Assembly (NCBI GenBank): GCA_029257755.1
Contig: JARIAP010000075.1
Coordinates: 1-17,016, forward strand
Direction of reading: 5' to 3'
Length of the DNA: 17,016 bases
Origin: Helicobacter sp.
GTDB taxonomy: Bacteria > Campylobacterota > Campylobacteria > Campylobacterales > Helicobacteraceae
Part shown: positions 7,688 through 14,802 of the stretch, piece after piece
Layout of the letters: each line of letters opens with the position of its first letter
How positions within the stretch are numbered: the stretch's first letter is position 1
Position numbers and translations under genes: made by a program
Notes under the pieces: generated by a model
Database searches by the model: none
The model's input: only the letters and a program-made list of their open reading frames with translations
Told to the model about the DNA's origin: nothing

Positions 7688-7701
7688 ACAATAATTATTG
7701 T
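7688..7701. promoter_or_regulatory. Perfect 14-base palindrome upstream of hisB
   Basis: ACAATAATTATTGT is a perfect inverted repeat about 110 bases before hisB, following a 7-bp hairpin (arms 7649-7655 and 7664-7670, ATAAACA/TGTTTAT). Neither is followed by a T-run on the plus strand, so they do not look like a classic terminator. The palindrome resembles AT-rich operator sites (Fur-like), but the identity of any binder is unknown. Confidence 0.3.
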
Positions 7702-7775
7702 AGAAGTCTATAAGCATTAAAAAATGTATTTACTTTTTCATATGGGGATTTTTTATATAGTAATTAAAAATTATA

Positions 7776-7784
7776 TGCTAGAAT
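7776..7784 (+). promoter_or_regulatory. Candidate extended -10 promoter for hisB-kdsC
   Basis: TGCTAGAAT (TGn plus TAGAAT) lies 27 bases before the hisB ATG, with GGGAAG as the ribosome site at 7803-7808. The predicted leader is about 20 bases, too short for an attenuator. Confidence 0.45.
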
Positions 7785-7811
7785 CATAATATAAATAATT
7801 TTGGGAAGTAT

Positions 7812-8432
7812 ATGAACAATAGAAAAGTAGAATCTAAAAATGATATAGTGTTTATAGAGAGAAATACAAAAGAAACTCAAATAAATATTTCTTTAAGACT
7901 TTATGGAAGTGGTTTAAGCAATATAAATACTGGTATAGGTTTTTTTAATCATATGCTAGAAGCTTTAAGTAAGCATTCACTAATTGATATGGATATAAAT
8001 ATAAAAGGCGATTTAGAAGTTGATATGCATCATAGCGTTGAAGATTGTGGCATTGTAATAGGACAAGCATTAAGAAGTAGTATTTTTCCTGTAAAAAATA
8101 TTGAAAGATTTGGAAATAGTGCAGTAGTTATGGATGAATCTTGCGTATCTTGTGATATAGATATAAGCAATCGTGCTTTTTTGTTATTTGATATGGATAA
8201 CGCAAAGAATGGATTTATAGGAAAAGTTGGAGAGTTTGATGTAGAGCTTGTGGAAGAATTTTTTAGAGCTTTAGTTATGAATGCTTCTATAAGTTCTCAT
8301 ATAGTATTGCAAAGAGGTAAAAATTTGCATCATATTATAGAATCTTCATTTAAAGCCTTTGCTGTTAGTTTAAGAAGGGCTGTTGCAAAAAATGATAATA
8401 TAAAAATTCCAAGCACAAAGGGGTGTTTATGA
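7812..8432 (+). CDS. hisB: Imidazoleglycerol-phosphate dehydratase HisB (monofunctional)
   Basis: HisB dehydrates imidazoleglycerol phosphate to imidazoleacetol phosphate in histidine biosynthesis, as a metal-bound 24-mer. The two metal-binding repeats are present: GIGFFNHMLEALSKH at 41-55, DMHHSVEDCGIVIGQAL at 71-87 and NLHHIIESSFKAFAVSLRRA at 171-190; the chain ends STKGCL like the family's STKGxL. The length (206) is that of the single-domain enzyme; there is no N-terminal histidinol-phosphatase domain as in the bifunctional enterobacterial or C. jejuni form. The next gene, kdsC, is a HAD phosphatase, but its motifs are those of KdsC. hisB and kdsC overlap by 4 bases (ATGA). No other his gene is in the window. 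H. pylori lacks this pathway, so this helps to exclude that species. Confidence 0.97.
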   Translation: MNNRKVESKNDIVFIERNTKETQINISLRLYGSGLSNINTGIGFFNHMLEALSKHSLIDMDINIKGDLEVDMHHSVEDCGIVIGQALRSSIFPVKNIERFGNSAVVMDESCVSCDIDISNRAFLLFDMDNAKNGFIGKVGEFDVELVEEFFRALVMNASISSHIVLQRGKNLHHIIESSFKAFAVSLRRAVAKNDNIKIPSTKGCL

Positions 8433-8911
8433 GTGATATGATTAAAATGATAGTCCTTGATGTTGATGGTACGCTTACAAATGGTCAAATTACATTTGTT
8501 AATATAAATGGTGTTATATCGGAAATAAAAAGTTTTAATGTAAAAGATGGTATGGGTATGGCAGAGTGGATTAAATCTGGTGGTATAGTAAGTATAATTA
8601 GTGGTAGAAATTGCGATATAGTTAAACATCGTGCAAAGGAGATTGGGATACAAGAAATTCATTTAGGTGTTGAAGATAAATTAGCATGTTTAAAGGAGAT
8701 TTGCAAGAAACATAAGCTTTTAGCAGATAATGTAGCATGTATAGGTGATGATATAAATGATATTAATATGTATGCTTTTTGTAGATATAGTTTTGCCCCT
8801 TCTAATGCAAGTAAAATTAATAAAACTCGTGCATCTTTTGTAACACACGCAAAGGGTGGTGATGGTGCTGTACGCGAAATGATTGATATTCTTTCGCACA
8901 TAAAAGATTAA
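8429..8911 (+). CDS. kdsC: 3-deoxy-D-manno-octulosonate 8-phosphate phosphatase KdsC
   Basis: KdsC removes phosphate from Kdo-8-phosphate to give Kdo for the LPS inner core. It is a cap-less HAD-superfamily enzyme acting as a tetramer. In the 160-residue protein, DVDGTLTNG at 11-19 holds the nucleophile Asp11 and acid/base Asp13, followed by KSFNVKDGMGM (family-specific), SIISGRN (motif II), HLGVEDKLACL with the conserved Lys, and CIGDDINDINM (motif III metal site). I chose ATG 8429, which overlaps the hisB stop and has AAAGGGG a few bases upstream; a GTG two codons earlier is less likely. The lptC/lptA genes that often follow kdsC are absent; hemJ follows after about 80 bases. Confidence 0.93.
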   Translation: MSDMIKMIVLDVDGTLTNGQITFVNINGVISEIKSFNVKDGMGMAEWIKSGGIVSIISGRNCDIVKHRAKEIGIQEIHLGVEDKLACLKEICKKHKLLADNVACIGDDINDINMYAFCRYSFAPSNASKINKTRASFVTHAKGGDGAVREMIDILSHIKD

Positions 8912-8991
8912 AGCAATGCTATTTTAATAAGAAAATAATTATATTAAATTTATAGCTATTATATTTGTGTATTTTAGATAAGAGGTATATT

Positions 8992-9441
8992 GTGTATTTA
9001 GGAGATTTATATTTATTTTATGTTTATATTAAGGTTTTTCATATTGTGTCAATAATTACATGGATGGCAGGTTTATTTTATTTGCCAAGACTATTCGTTT
9101 ATCATGTGCAACAATATGATAATGATGGCTTCAAGAAAGTGGTAGAAGTGCAAGAAAAAAAGCTTTATTATTATATATTGTATCCATCTTTGATTGCTGT
9201 ATTAATAAGTGGCACTCTAATTACATTAAGTGTTCCCGATATTATGAAAAGTGGTGGTTGGATACATGCAAAAATGACACTTGTTTTGTTGTTGGTAATA
9301 TTTCATTTTGTTTGTGGATTTTATCGTAAGAAGCTTTTGCTATCTAAATGTAAAAGTGAAATGTTTTTTCGTATTTTTAATGAAATACCGACTATATTTA
9401 TGATTTTAATTATTTTATTAGTTGTTGTGAAACCTTTTTAA
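8992..9441 (+). CDS. hemJ: HemJ-type protoporphyrinogen IX oxidase
   Basis: HemJ is the membrane protoporphyrinogen oxidase of many Proteobacteria lacking HemG/HemY and works in late heme synthesis. The core KVFHIVSIITWMAGLFYLPRLFVYH is the family's first helix with the conserved His, followed by about three more membrane helices (LYYYILYPSLIAVLISGTLITL, GGWIHAKMTLVLLLVIFHFVCGFY, IPTIFMILIILLVVVKPF); the conserved HAK lies in the third. I chose GTG 8992, which has AAGAGG 6 bases upstream and gives 149 residues like H. pylori HP1484; a TTG nine codons earlier (8965) would only add a poorly conserved tail. The next gene starts 14 bases after the stop and is probably co-transcribed. Confidence 0.88.
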   Translation: MYLGDLYLFYVYIKVFHIVSIITWMAGLFYLPRLFVYHVQQYDNDGFKKVVEVQEKKLYYYILYPSLIAVLISGTLITLSVPDIMKSGGWIHAKMTLVLLLVIFHFVCGFYRKKLLLSKCKSEMFFRIFNEIPTIFMILIILLVVVKPF

Positions 9442-9455
9442 TTTGGAGTAAAATT

Positions 9456-9764
9456 ATGAAAAAGATGTTTATTTGTAAGGTAAATTATACTAAGCCATTT
9501 AGCAAGGTTGAAGAAGTTTTGCCTCAGCATAGAGAATATTTAAAAATAGGTTATAATTCTGGTAATTTGCTTGCTTCTGGTCCCCGTAATCCAAAGGATG
9601 GAGGACTAATCATAGCACATTTTGACGATAAGAAAGAACTTCTTGAATTTGCTAAAAACGATCCATTTTGTTTAAATGATGTTGCAGAATATGAAATAAT
9701 AGAATTTGAAGCGGTTTTGTATGCAAAATGTCTTGAGGTTTTTTTAAATATGAATAAAAAATAA
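9456..9764 (+). CDS. YciI-like protein
   Basis: This 102-residue protein has the YciI-like ferredoxin-type alpha/beta fold: QHREYLK at 24-30 with the conserved His25, NLLASGPRNPKDGG at 37-50, and DPFCLNDVAEYEIIEF at about 69-84 with the conserved Asp. These His and Asp residues are proposed as active-site residues in the family, but the reaction is not known for most members. TTTGGAG precedes the ATG. It follows hemJ closely, which suggests co-expression without proving a link to heme synthesis. Family call confident, function unknown. Confidence 0.82.
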   Translation: MKKMFICKVNYTKPFSKVEEVLPQHREYLKIGYNSGNLLASGPRNPKDGGLIIAHFDDKKELLEFAKNDPFCLNDVAEYEIIEFEAVLYAKCLEVFLNMNKK

Positions 9765-9821
9765 CTTTAATTTTATCATTTATCATATGATTTGTAATGA
9801 AACAATATAACCCCAAAAATA

Positions 9822-9830
9822 TGTTATAAT
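9822..9830 (+). promoter_or_regulatory. Candidate extended -10 promoter for fliP
   Basis: TGTTATAAT is a perfect TATAAT with an upstream TGn, 54 bases before the fliP ATG. I see no sigma-54 (GG-N10-GC) or sigma-28 site in the spacer, in keeping with export-gate genes of Helicobacter being transcribed by the housekeeping sigma factor. Confidence 0.5.
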
Positions 9831-9884
9831 TAGTATATTTTTTGTTATTGTTATTATTAATTTTTTAAAGGTTAAATCATTAAA

Positions 9885-10703
9885 ATGCGGAGTTTATTTA
9901 AATACTTGTTATTTATATTTATTGTTAGCATGTTAAGTAATGCTATTGGTGCTCCTGCAAATGAACCATTAAACATTAATGGTGTACCGATTCCATCGGT
10001 TGATTTAAGTATAAATCCACCAAAAACACCAACTCAATTAGTAACAACGCTCAATATTGTTATTTTACTTACACTGCTTGTGTTAGCACCATCACTTGTG
10101 CTTATGATGACAAGTTTTTTAAGAATTATCATAGTGCTTGGATTCTTAAGAACAGCATTGGGAACACAGCAATCCCCGCCAACTCAAGTTTTAGTAAGTC
10201 TTGCTATGATACTTACTTTTTTTATTATGGAACCTGTTGTAAAAGATGCTTATAATGCAGGAATTAAACCATATATGGATGAAAAAATAGGTTATGAAGA
10301 AGCGTTTGATAAGGCAATATTTCCATTTAAGAAATTTATGCTAACAAATACAAGACATAGCGATATAGCTTTATTTTATAAAATACGCAATGAAGAGCCA
10401 CCACAAATGGATAATATAGAAAATCAAGAACAATTAAAAGAACTTATAGATAAAGTTTCTTTAAGCATTATATTGCCTTCATTTATGATTAGTGAATTAA
10501 AAACGGCATTTCAAATTGGTTTTTTATTATATTTACCATTTTTAGTAATTGACATGGTTATTGCTTCTGTTTTAATGGCTATGGGTATGATGATGTTGCC
10601 ACCTGTTATGATTTCTTTGCCATTTAAGATTTTAATATTTGTGCTTGTAGATGGATTTAATCTTTTAGTGTGGAATCTAGTTAAGTCATTTAATTATACT
10701 TAG
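9885..10703 (+). CDS. fliP: Flagellar export gate protein FliP
   Basis: FliP forms with FliQ and FliR the inner-membrane core of the flagellar type III export gate. The 272-residue protein has an N-terminal signal sequence (MRSLFKYLLFIFIVSMLSNAIGA), as FliP usually does, then membrane segments at about 53-75, 97-118 and two near the C-terminus. Family motifs are SFLRIIIVLGFLRTALGTQQSPP, the FIMEPVV stretch, PSFMISELKTAFQIGFLLYLPFLVIDMV and DGFNLLVWNLVKSF. The length is a little above the about 248 residues in H. pylori. The nearest ribosome-like site (AAAGG at 9867-9871) is 13 bases from the ATG, which is long. It is followed by a terminator-like hairpin, and no other flagellar gene is in the window. 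Confidence 0.97.
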   Translation: MRSLFKYLLFIFIVSMLSNAIGAPANEPLNINGVPIPSVDLSINPPKTPTQLVTTLNIVILLTLLVLAPSLVLMMTSFLRIIIVLGFLRTALGTQQSPPTQVLVSLAMILTFFIMEPVVKDAYNAGIKPYMDEKIGYEEAFDKAIFPFKKFMLTNTRHSDIALFYKIRNEEPPQMDNIENQEQLKELIDKVSLSIILPSFMISELKTAFQIGFLLYLPFLVIDMVIASVLMAMGMMMLPPVMISLPFKILIFVLVDGFNLLVWNLVKSFNYT

Positions 10704-10716
10704 ATAAAATCTTTTA

Positions 10717-10752
10717 ACTTAGTGCTTATATGTGCATTAAGTATAATTTTTT
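10717..10752 (+). terminator. Intrinsic terminator after fliP
   Basis: A 9-bp stem (ACTTAGTGC at 10717-10725 with GCATTAAGT at 10734-10742, one G-U pair), an 8-base loop, and after a short gap a run of six T (10747-10752). It sits just after the fliP stop and before a new TATAAT, so it fits termination of fliP. Confidence 0.55.
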
Positions 10753-10755
10753 AGT

Positions 10756-10761
10756 TATAAT
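10756..10761 (+). promoter_or_regulatory. Candidate -10 box for the Sel1-repeat gene pair
   Basis: TATAAT 31 bases before the first Sel1 gene, directly after the fliP terminator. AAGGA lies 8 bases before the ATG at 10792. Confidence 0.42.
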
Positions 10762-10791
10762 ATATAAAATTTTCTAATAAGGATTATTAAA

Positions 10792-11637
10792 ATGAAAAAG
10801 AGTGCAAACAACATTAATCTTTGCTATACTTTTATAGTGCATACAAAGACTATGCTACTTAAATATTCTTTAATTAAAGTTATATTTTGCTTGTTTGTTT
10901 GTATAAATTTACTATCTATATTTGTAAAAGCAGATAACATAAATAATAAAGACGATAGTTACATATTCAAGTCAAATCAACATTTATATTTAACACAAGG
11001 CAATTTCTTAATTTGGTATCAACAATGTTTAAAAAATAACTATGTATCATGTGGGCTTTTGGGTAGAGCATATTATGAAGGTTATGGTGTATTGCCAGAT
11101 ATGATTCAAGCATATAAATATTTTACAATAGGTTGTAAAAATAATATAATAGAATCATGCTTGTATCTAAGCAATTTTTCACAAAATAGCAAAAAAGAAT
11201 ATGATATATCAATATATAAACAAGCTTGTGAGTTGGGTCATATTCCATCATGTAATAAAGCTAAAGATATATTGCTAGATTCTATTGTTAAGGATTCAAG
11301 CAATGAAACAAAACAACAAGTTTATGAATCTTTGCAAAAAATTTGCAATATACAAAAAGAAGATGCTTGTATTATAGCTCAAGAATTTGCAGTTAAATTT
11401 ATGGATAACGATATAAATATTTTGAATAAACTTTTTCAAGATAGATTAAAACAATGCAGAGAAAATCAAGAAGAATATGAAAGTGATTTACATGTTTGTG
11501 GTGATGTTGGAATTATGTATTCTAATGGTATTGGAACAAATAAGGATAAAGAAGAAGCAAAAAAATATTTTCACATTGCATGTTTAAAACATGGTGAATT
11601 TTGCCTTGATGAGATTTTTGATTCTATATTAAACTAA
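10792..11637 (+). CDS. Secreted Sel1-repeat cysteine-rich protein (Hcp-like), short form
   Basis: This 281-residue protein belongs to the Sel1-like repeat (SLR) family that includes the H. pylori Hcp proteins, which are secreted, recognised by host antibodies and built from disulfide-tied helix pairs. A hydrophobic export segment (about residues 21-46, LLKYSLIKVIFCLFVCINLL and on) is followed by six cysteine pairs, most spaced C-x7-C: CLKNNYVSC, CKNNIIESC, CELGHIPSC, CNIQKEDAC, a wider pair, and CLKHGEFC. SLR consensus pieces include LLGRAYYEGYGVLPDMIQAYKYF and MYSNGIGTNKDKEEAKKYF. The ATG at 10792 has AAGGA and gives a 20-residue leader before the hydrophobic segment; an internal ATG (residue 21) would make a more normal signal peptide but has no good ribosome site. 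The next, larger SLR gene starts 11 bases after the stop. Confidence 0.87.
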   Translation: MKKSANNINLCYTFIVHTKTMLLKYSLIKVIFCLFVCINLLSIFVKADNINNKDDSYIFKSNQHLYLTQGNFLIWYQQCLKNNYVSCGLLGRAYYEGYGVLPDMIQAYKYFTIGCKNNIIESCLYLSNFSQNSKKEYDISIYKQACELGHIPSCNKAKDILLDSIVKDSSNETKQQVYESLQKICNIQKEDACIIAQEFAVKFMDNDINILNKLFQDRLKQCRENQEEYESDLHVCGDVGIMYSNGIGTNKDKEEAKKYFHIACLKHGEFCLDEIFDSILN

Positions 11638-11648
11638 AAGGAGCTTTA

Positions 11649-14207
11649 ATGAAACATATATTTTTGTTTATGTGTTGTTTTTGGTTATATTCATATAGTT
11701 ATAGCCAATCTTTGGTGGAGAATTGCAATAATAATTATTTACCATCTTGTTTTTCTTTATTAAAACAGGCTGAAACAAAAAAAGATGTTAAAAATATTGA
11801 TTTATATAAAATGAAAATGCTTAACATAATGGATAGTGCATGTAAAAGAGACTATCAAACATGTTTTGTTTTAGCTCGTATATATGAACCAAATAAAAAC
11901 AATAAATTATTTCAAGAAATAAAAAAAGATTTATTGAATCATAAAATTCCATCTCAATTAACATTATCATTTAATAAACAAAACCTAGATTCTATGTATA
12001 TACATGAAGATGATATTGTAAAATTAATTCGTATAGCACCAAATGAAACAAAATCTACAAGTTATAAAGAAAAGACAATATCTCTTTTAGAAACTGCATG
12101 TTATAAAGCAGATGTCCGTGCTTGTTTATTGTTGCATTATTTTTATGAGTATGGTATTGCAATTGCACAAAACAGACCAAAAGCAGAAAGGCTTGTTGAA
12201 TTGGGGTTGGATTTTGCAACAAGAGAATGTGTGCTTGAGAATGGCGAAATGTGTCAAATAATAAATAAATATCCATTCTATATAAATGATTTAAAAAAAG
12301 ATATTGGTAAAATTGAGCGTAAATGTTATGATGATGAAGATTGGGTTTCTTGCTATAAGGCAAGTTTATATTACACTAAAGATTTTTATATAAATCCAAA
12401 CTCTACAGAACAAGATAATGATAGTGATTTTGTTAAATCTGCAAAATTATTGCAAAAGGCATGTAATTTTGATGAAAAAACTTGTTCTAATGTATTATTT
12501 AAACTTAATAATGTTAAGGAATGTATTAAAGATAATAATATAAGTGCATGTGCAAATACCCAAAATTCTCGTATAGAGTTTTTAGCTCTTGCTTGTAATG
12601 GAGGAAATTTAAGGAGTTGTTATGAAATGCGTTATATACCAACATTTAAAGATACAAAAAAATATATTAAACTTTTGCAAAGAGTTTGTAGGGGTGGGAT
12701 TATTGAATCTTGCGTAGAATTATCAAATATATATCAAGATGATAAAATTGTGCCTAGAAACAAAGAAAAAGCGCTAAGTTTTATGCAAAGGGCATGTTCA
12801 TGGAGCATGAAAAATAAAGTTAGTGGGGATTATTGCTATCATGCGGGTGTAGGATATGAAAATGGAGAATTTGTAAAACAAGATTTAGACAAAGCTATTG
12901 AAGCATATCAATTTGCATGTGAAATATCTAATAAAAATGCTATTGCATGTGAAAGATTGGGGATGTTATATGAAACATATAAACAAGATATGGGATTTGC
13001 ATTAAATTGGTATGAAAAAGCATGTAAGCAAAGTAATCATTCTATGCTTAGTTGCATGAAATTAGCAGAAGCATATTATGAGGGTAAATTTTTAAGATTT
13101 AATCCACAACAATCAATAAAAATTTATGAAGATTTACTAAAAAATAAGGAAAATGGGGAAGTTTATTATAAATTAGCACAAATTTACTCTAATCACTCAA
13201 ACAATAAACAAGCATATGAAACTAATGTTTCATATGTAGATTATGCTAAATCCATGAAATTTTATAATATAGCTTGTAATCTTGGTGTAAATTCTGCATG
13301 TAATGTAAATATAACACTGCCAAATTTGACAAAAGAATGTAGAATGGAAAACTTGCATTCATGCTATGAGGTTGCTTCAATTATAGAACTTGCACAGAAT
13401 GATTCTACTTATGAGGAATATGCAAAAACATTACAAACAAAAGAGATAATAAATAGCATATTAAATGACAACAAACAAAATAAACCATTAGCTATGGGAG
13501 AACAAAATAAAATTGTAATTTATAATCTTTATTCTAAAGCATGTAAGGGAAATATAAAACAAGCATGTTTAAATATATACAATAGCAAATTACAGCAAGA
13601 TTCAAATGATGTTTTGCTTAAAGAAGCTATGTGTTTAAATTTAAAAGATGAAGTAGATGTAAGATCAGTATGTATTGACTTTGCACAATATGCAATAAAT
13701 CAAGAACAATACAAAAAGGCAATAGATGCATTAAATAAATATAAAGATAAAAATTCTAAACAAATATTAGAATTACTTGCTAAAGCATATTTTTATGATA
13801 AAGACTATAATAATGTTATAAATATATATAAATTTATATATAAATATAAAATTCCAAGCGATTATTATTATTTGGCTCAAATGTATAAGCAAGGTTTATT
13901 GGTAAAACAAGATTATAATATAGCACAAAGTATATATAAACTTTCAAATACCCCAAACTCTTATTTGGGATTAGGAAAAATGTATGAGTATGGACTTGGG
14001 GTATCAAAAAGTATATTTGATGCAAAAGGGTTTTATTCTTTAGCATGTCCATTAGAATCTAGTGATAAAAATAAGATTGCAAATGAGGCATGTATATCAA
14101 ATGGTAGGCTATATGGTCTTGAAGGGGATTTTAAAACTTCACAAAAATATTATTCTAAAGCATGTGATTTTGGCTATGAAGGCGATTTAATTTCTTGCAA
14201 CAAATAA
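11649..14207 (+). CDS. Secreted Sel1-repeat cysteine-rich protein (Hcp-like), giant form
   Basis: At 852 residues this is far longer than the H. pylori Hcp proteins (about 250-350). A signal peptide (MKHIFLFMCCFWLYSYSYS) is followed by a chain of Sel1-like repeats with the Hcp disulfide pattern. I count 36 cysteines after the signal peptide and all fall into 18 close pairs, e.g. CNNNYLPSC, CYKADVRAC, CNGGNLRSC, CRGGIIESC, CNLGVNSAC, CKGNIKQAC; about half are C-x7-C and others have 6-14 residues between. Residues 676-799 contain no cysteine and look like plain TPR/Sel1 helices (LAKAYFYDKDYNNVI, YYLAQMYKQGLLVKQDYNIA, LGLGKMYEYGLGVSKS), before two last pairs. AAGGAG precedes the ATG; it is probably co-transcribed with the short form. 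Likely periplasmic or secreted, with a protein-binding role; the partner is unknown. Confidence 0.9.
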   Translation: MKHIFLFMCCFWLYSYSYSQSLVENCNNNYLPSCFSLLKQAETKKDVKNIDLYKMKMLNIMDSACKRDYQTCFVLARIYEPNKNNKLFQEIKKDLLNHKIPSQLTLSFNKQNLDSMYIHEDDIVKLIRIAPNETKSTSYKEKTISLLETACYKADVRACLLLHYFYEYGIAIAQNRPKAERLVELGLDFATRECVLENGEMCQIINKYPFYINDLKKDIGKIERKCYDDEDWVSCYKASLYYTKDFYINPNSTEQDNDSDFVKSAKLLQKACNFDEKTCSNVLFKLNNVKECIKDNNISACANTQNSRIEFLALACNGGNLRSCYEMRYIPTFKDTKKYIKLLQRVCRGGIIESCVELSNIYQDDKIVPRNKEKALSFMQRACSWSMKNKVSGDYCYHAGVGYENGEFVKQDLDKAIEAYQFACEISNKNAIACERLGMLYETYKQDMGFALNWYEKACKQSNHSMLSCMKLAEAYYEGKFLRFNPQQSIKIYEDLLKNKENGEVYYKLAQIYSNHSNNKQAYETNVSYVDYAKSMKFYNIACNLGVNSACNVNITLPNLTKECRMENLHSCYEVASIIELAQNDSTYEEYAKTLQTKEIINSILNDNKQNKPLAMGEQNKIVIYNLYSKACKGNIKQACLNIYNSKLQQDSNDVLLKEAMCLNLKDEVDVRSVCIDFAQYAINQEQYKKAIDALNKYKDKNSKQILELLAKAYFYDKDYNNVINIYKFIYKYKIPSDYYYLAQMYKQGLLVKQDYNIAQSIYKLSNTPNSYLGLGKMYEYGLGVSKSIFDAKGFYSLACPLESSDKNKIANEACISNGRLYGLEGDFKTSQKYYSKACDFGYEGDLISCNK

Positions 14208-14243
14208 ATTGTTGTTTTATGTTAATATCTTTATATGTTGGTG

Positions 14244-14744
14244 TTAAATATTTAAATTTATAGGACAATATATAGCAAACTTATTGAATATGGTATGCAC
14301 TATCATAACACTTATACCACTTAATACACCATGCAATATACTAGAAAGTGTATGCCATAGTTCAATATTATCTTTAATTTTATAGAATCTTCCTATTAAA
14401 CTTGGTTTATAAAAGTCATATATTCTTAAAAATATACAAGCAATAAAAACTTGGATTACATAAATTTTCCATGTATTAAATATAAATATACAAGCACAAA
14501 ATAGACTAGCAAGTAATTGATAAATAACAAGATCGCTACTATTTTTTACAGAATCATTGATATAATCCTTATTTTGTAGTTTTCTATATATAAATACAGA
14601 TAGAAATATGCTAAGCATTAATGCTGTTTCTGAATTATATAATACAAATGGATATATAATCAAAAAACCTATAATATTAGCTATGACTTTTCTTAACCAT
14701 AACGGATATACTTTATGCAGTAAATATAGATTCCAAAAAGACAT
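14244..14744 (-). CDS. PgpA-like integral membrane protein, catalytic motif apparently lost
   Basis: The 166-residue protein has about four membrane segments. Its second half, FLRIYDFYKPSLIGRFYKIK then ILHGVLSGISVMIVH, lines up with phosphatidylglycerophosphatase A (PgpA; typically FRFFDIxKPxxIxxxDxxVKGG...MxDDVLAGxxA). PgpA makes phosphatidylglycerol from its phosphate. The paired Asp of the DDVLAG motif is His-Gly here, the middle DEVVGQ motif is only partly kept (DLVIYQ), and the N-terminal GxxPxAPGT motif is missing. The C. jejuni order Cj1608-Cj1609-pgpA supports the homology. AAAGGA precedes the ATG. It ends convergently with the giant Sel1 gene, 36 bases away. It could be a divergent or inactive PgpA, or an unrelated membrane protein with chance similarity; activity should not be assumed. 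Confidence 0.55.
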   Translation of the reverse strand: MSFWNLYLLHKVYPLWLRKVIANIIGFLIIYPFVLYNSETALMLSIFLSVFIYRKLQNKDYINDSVKNSSDLVIYQLLASLFCACIFIFNTWKIYVIQVFIACIFLRIYDFYKPSLIGRFYKIKDNIELWHTLSSILHGVLSGISVMIVHTIFNKFAIYCPINLNI

Positions 14745-14802
14745 ATTTCAATCCTTTATTGATTTATTTTGTTATTGCTAATTATAACAATTACTTATCA
14801 TG

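Noticed and set aside
8330..8662. Minus-strand open frame across the hisB-kdsC junction
   Set aside because: Antisense to two well-supported genes, Thr/Tyr/His-rich translation without any recognisable motif.
9782..9791. ATCATATGAT palindrome and imperfect hairpin after the YciI-like gene
   Set aside because: Stem interrupted by a bulge and no T-run; not convincing as terminator or operator.
12055..12363. Minus-strand open frame inside the giant Sel1 gene (also 13834-14052)
   Set aside because: Antisense to a continuous repeat protein; no ribosome site or family motif.
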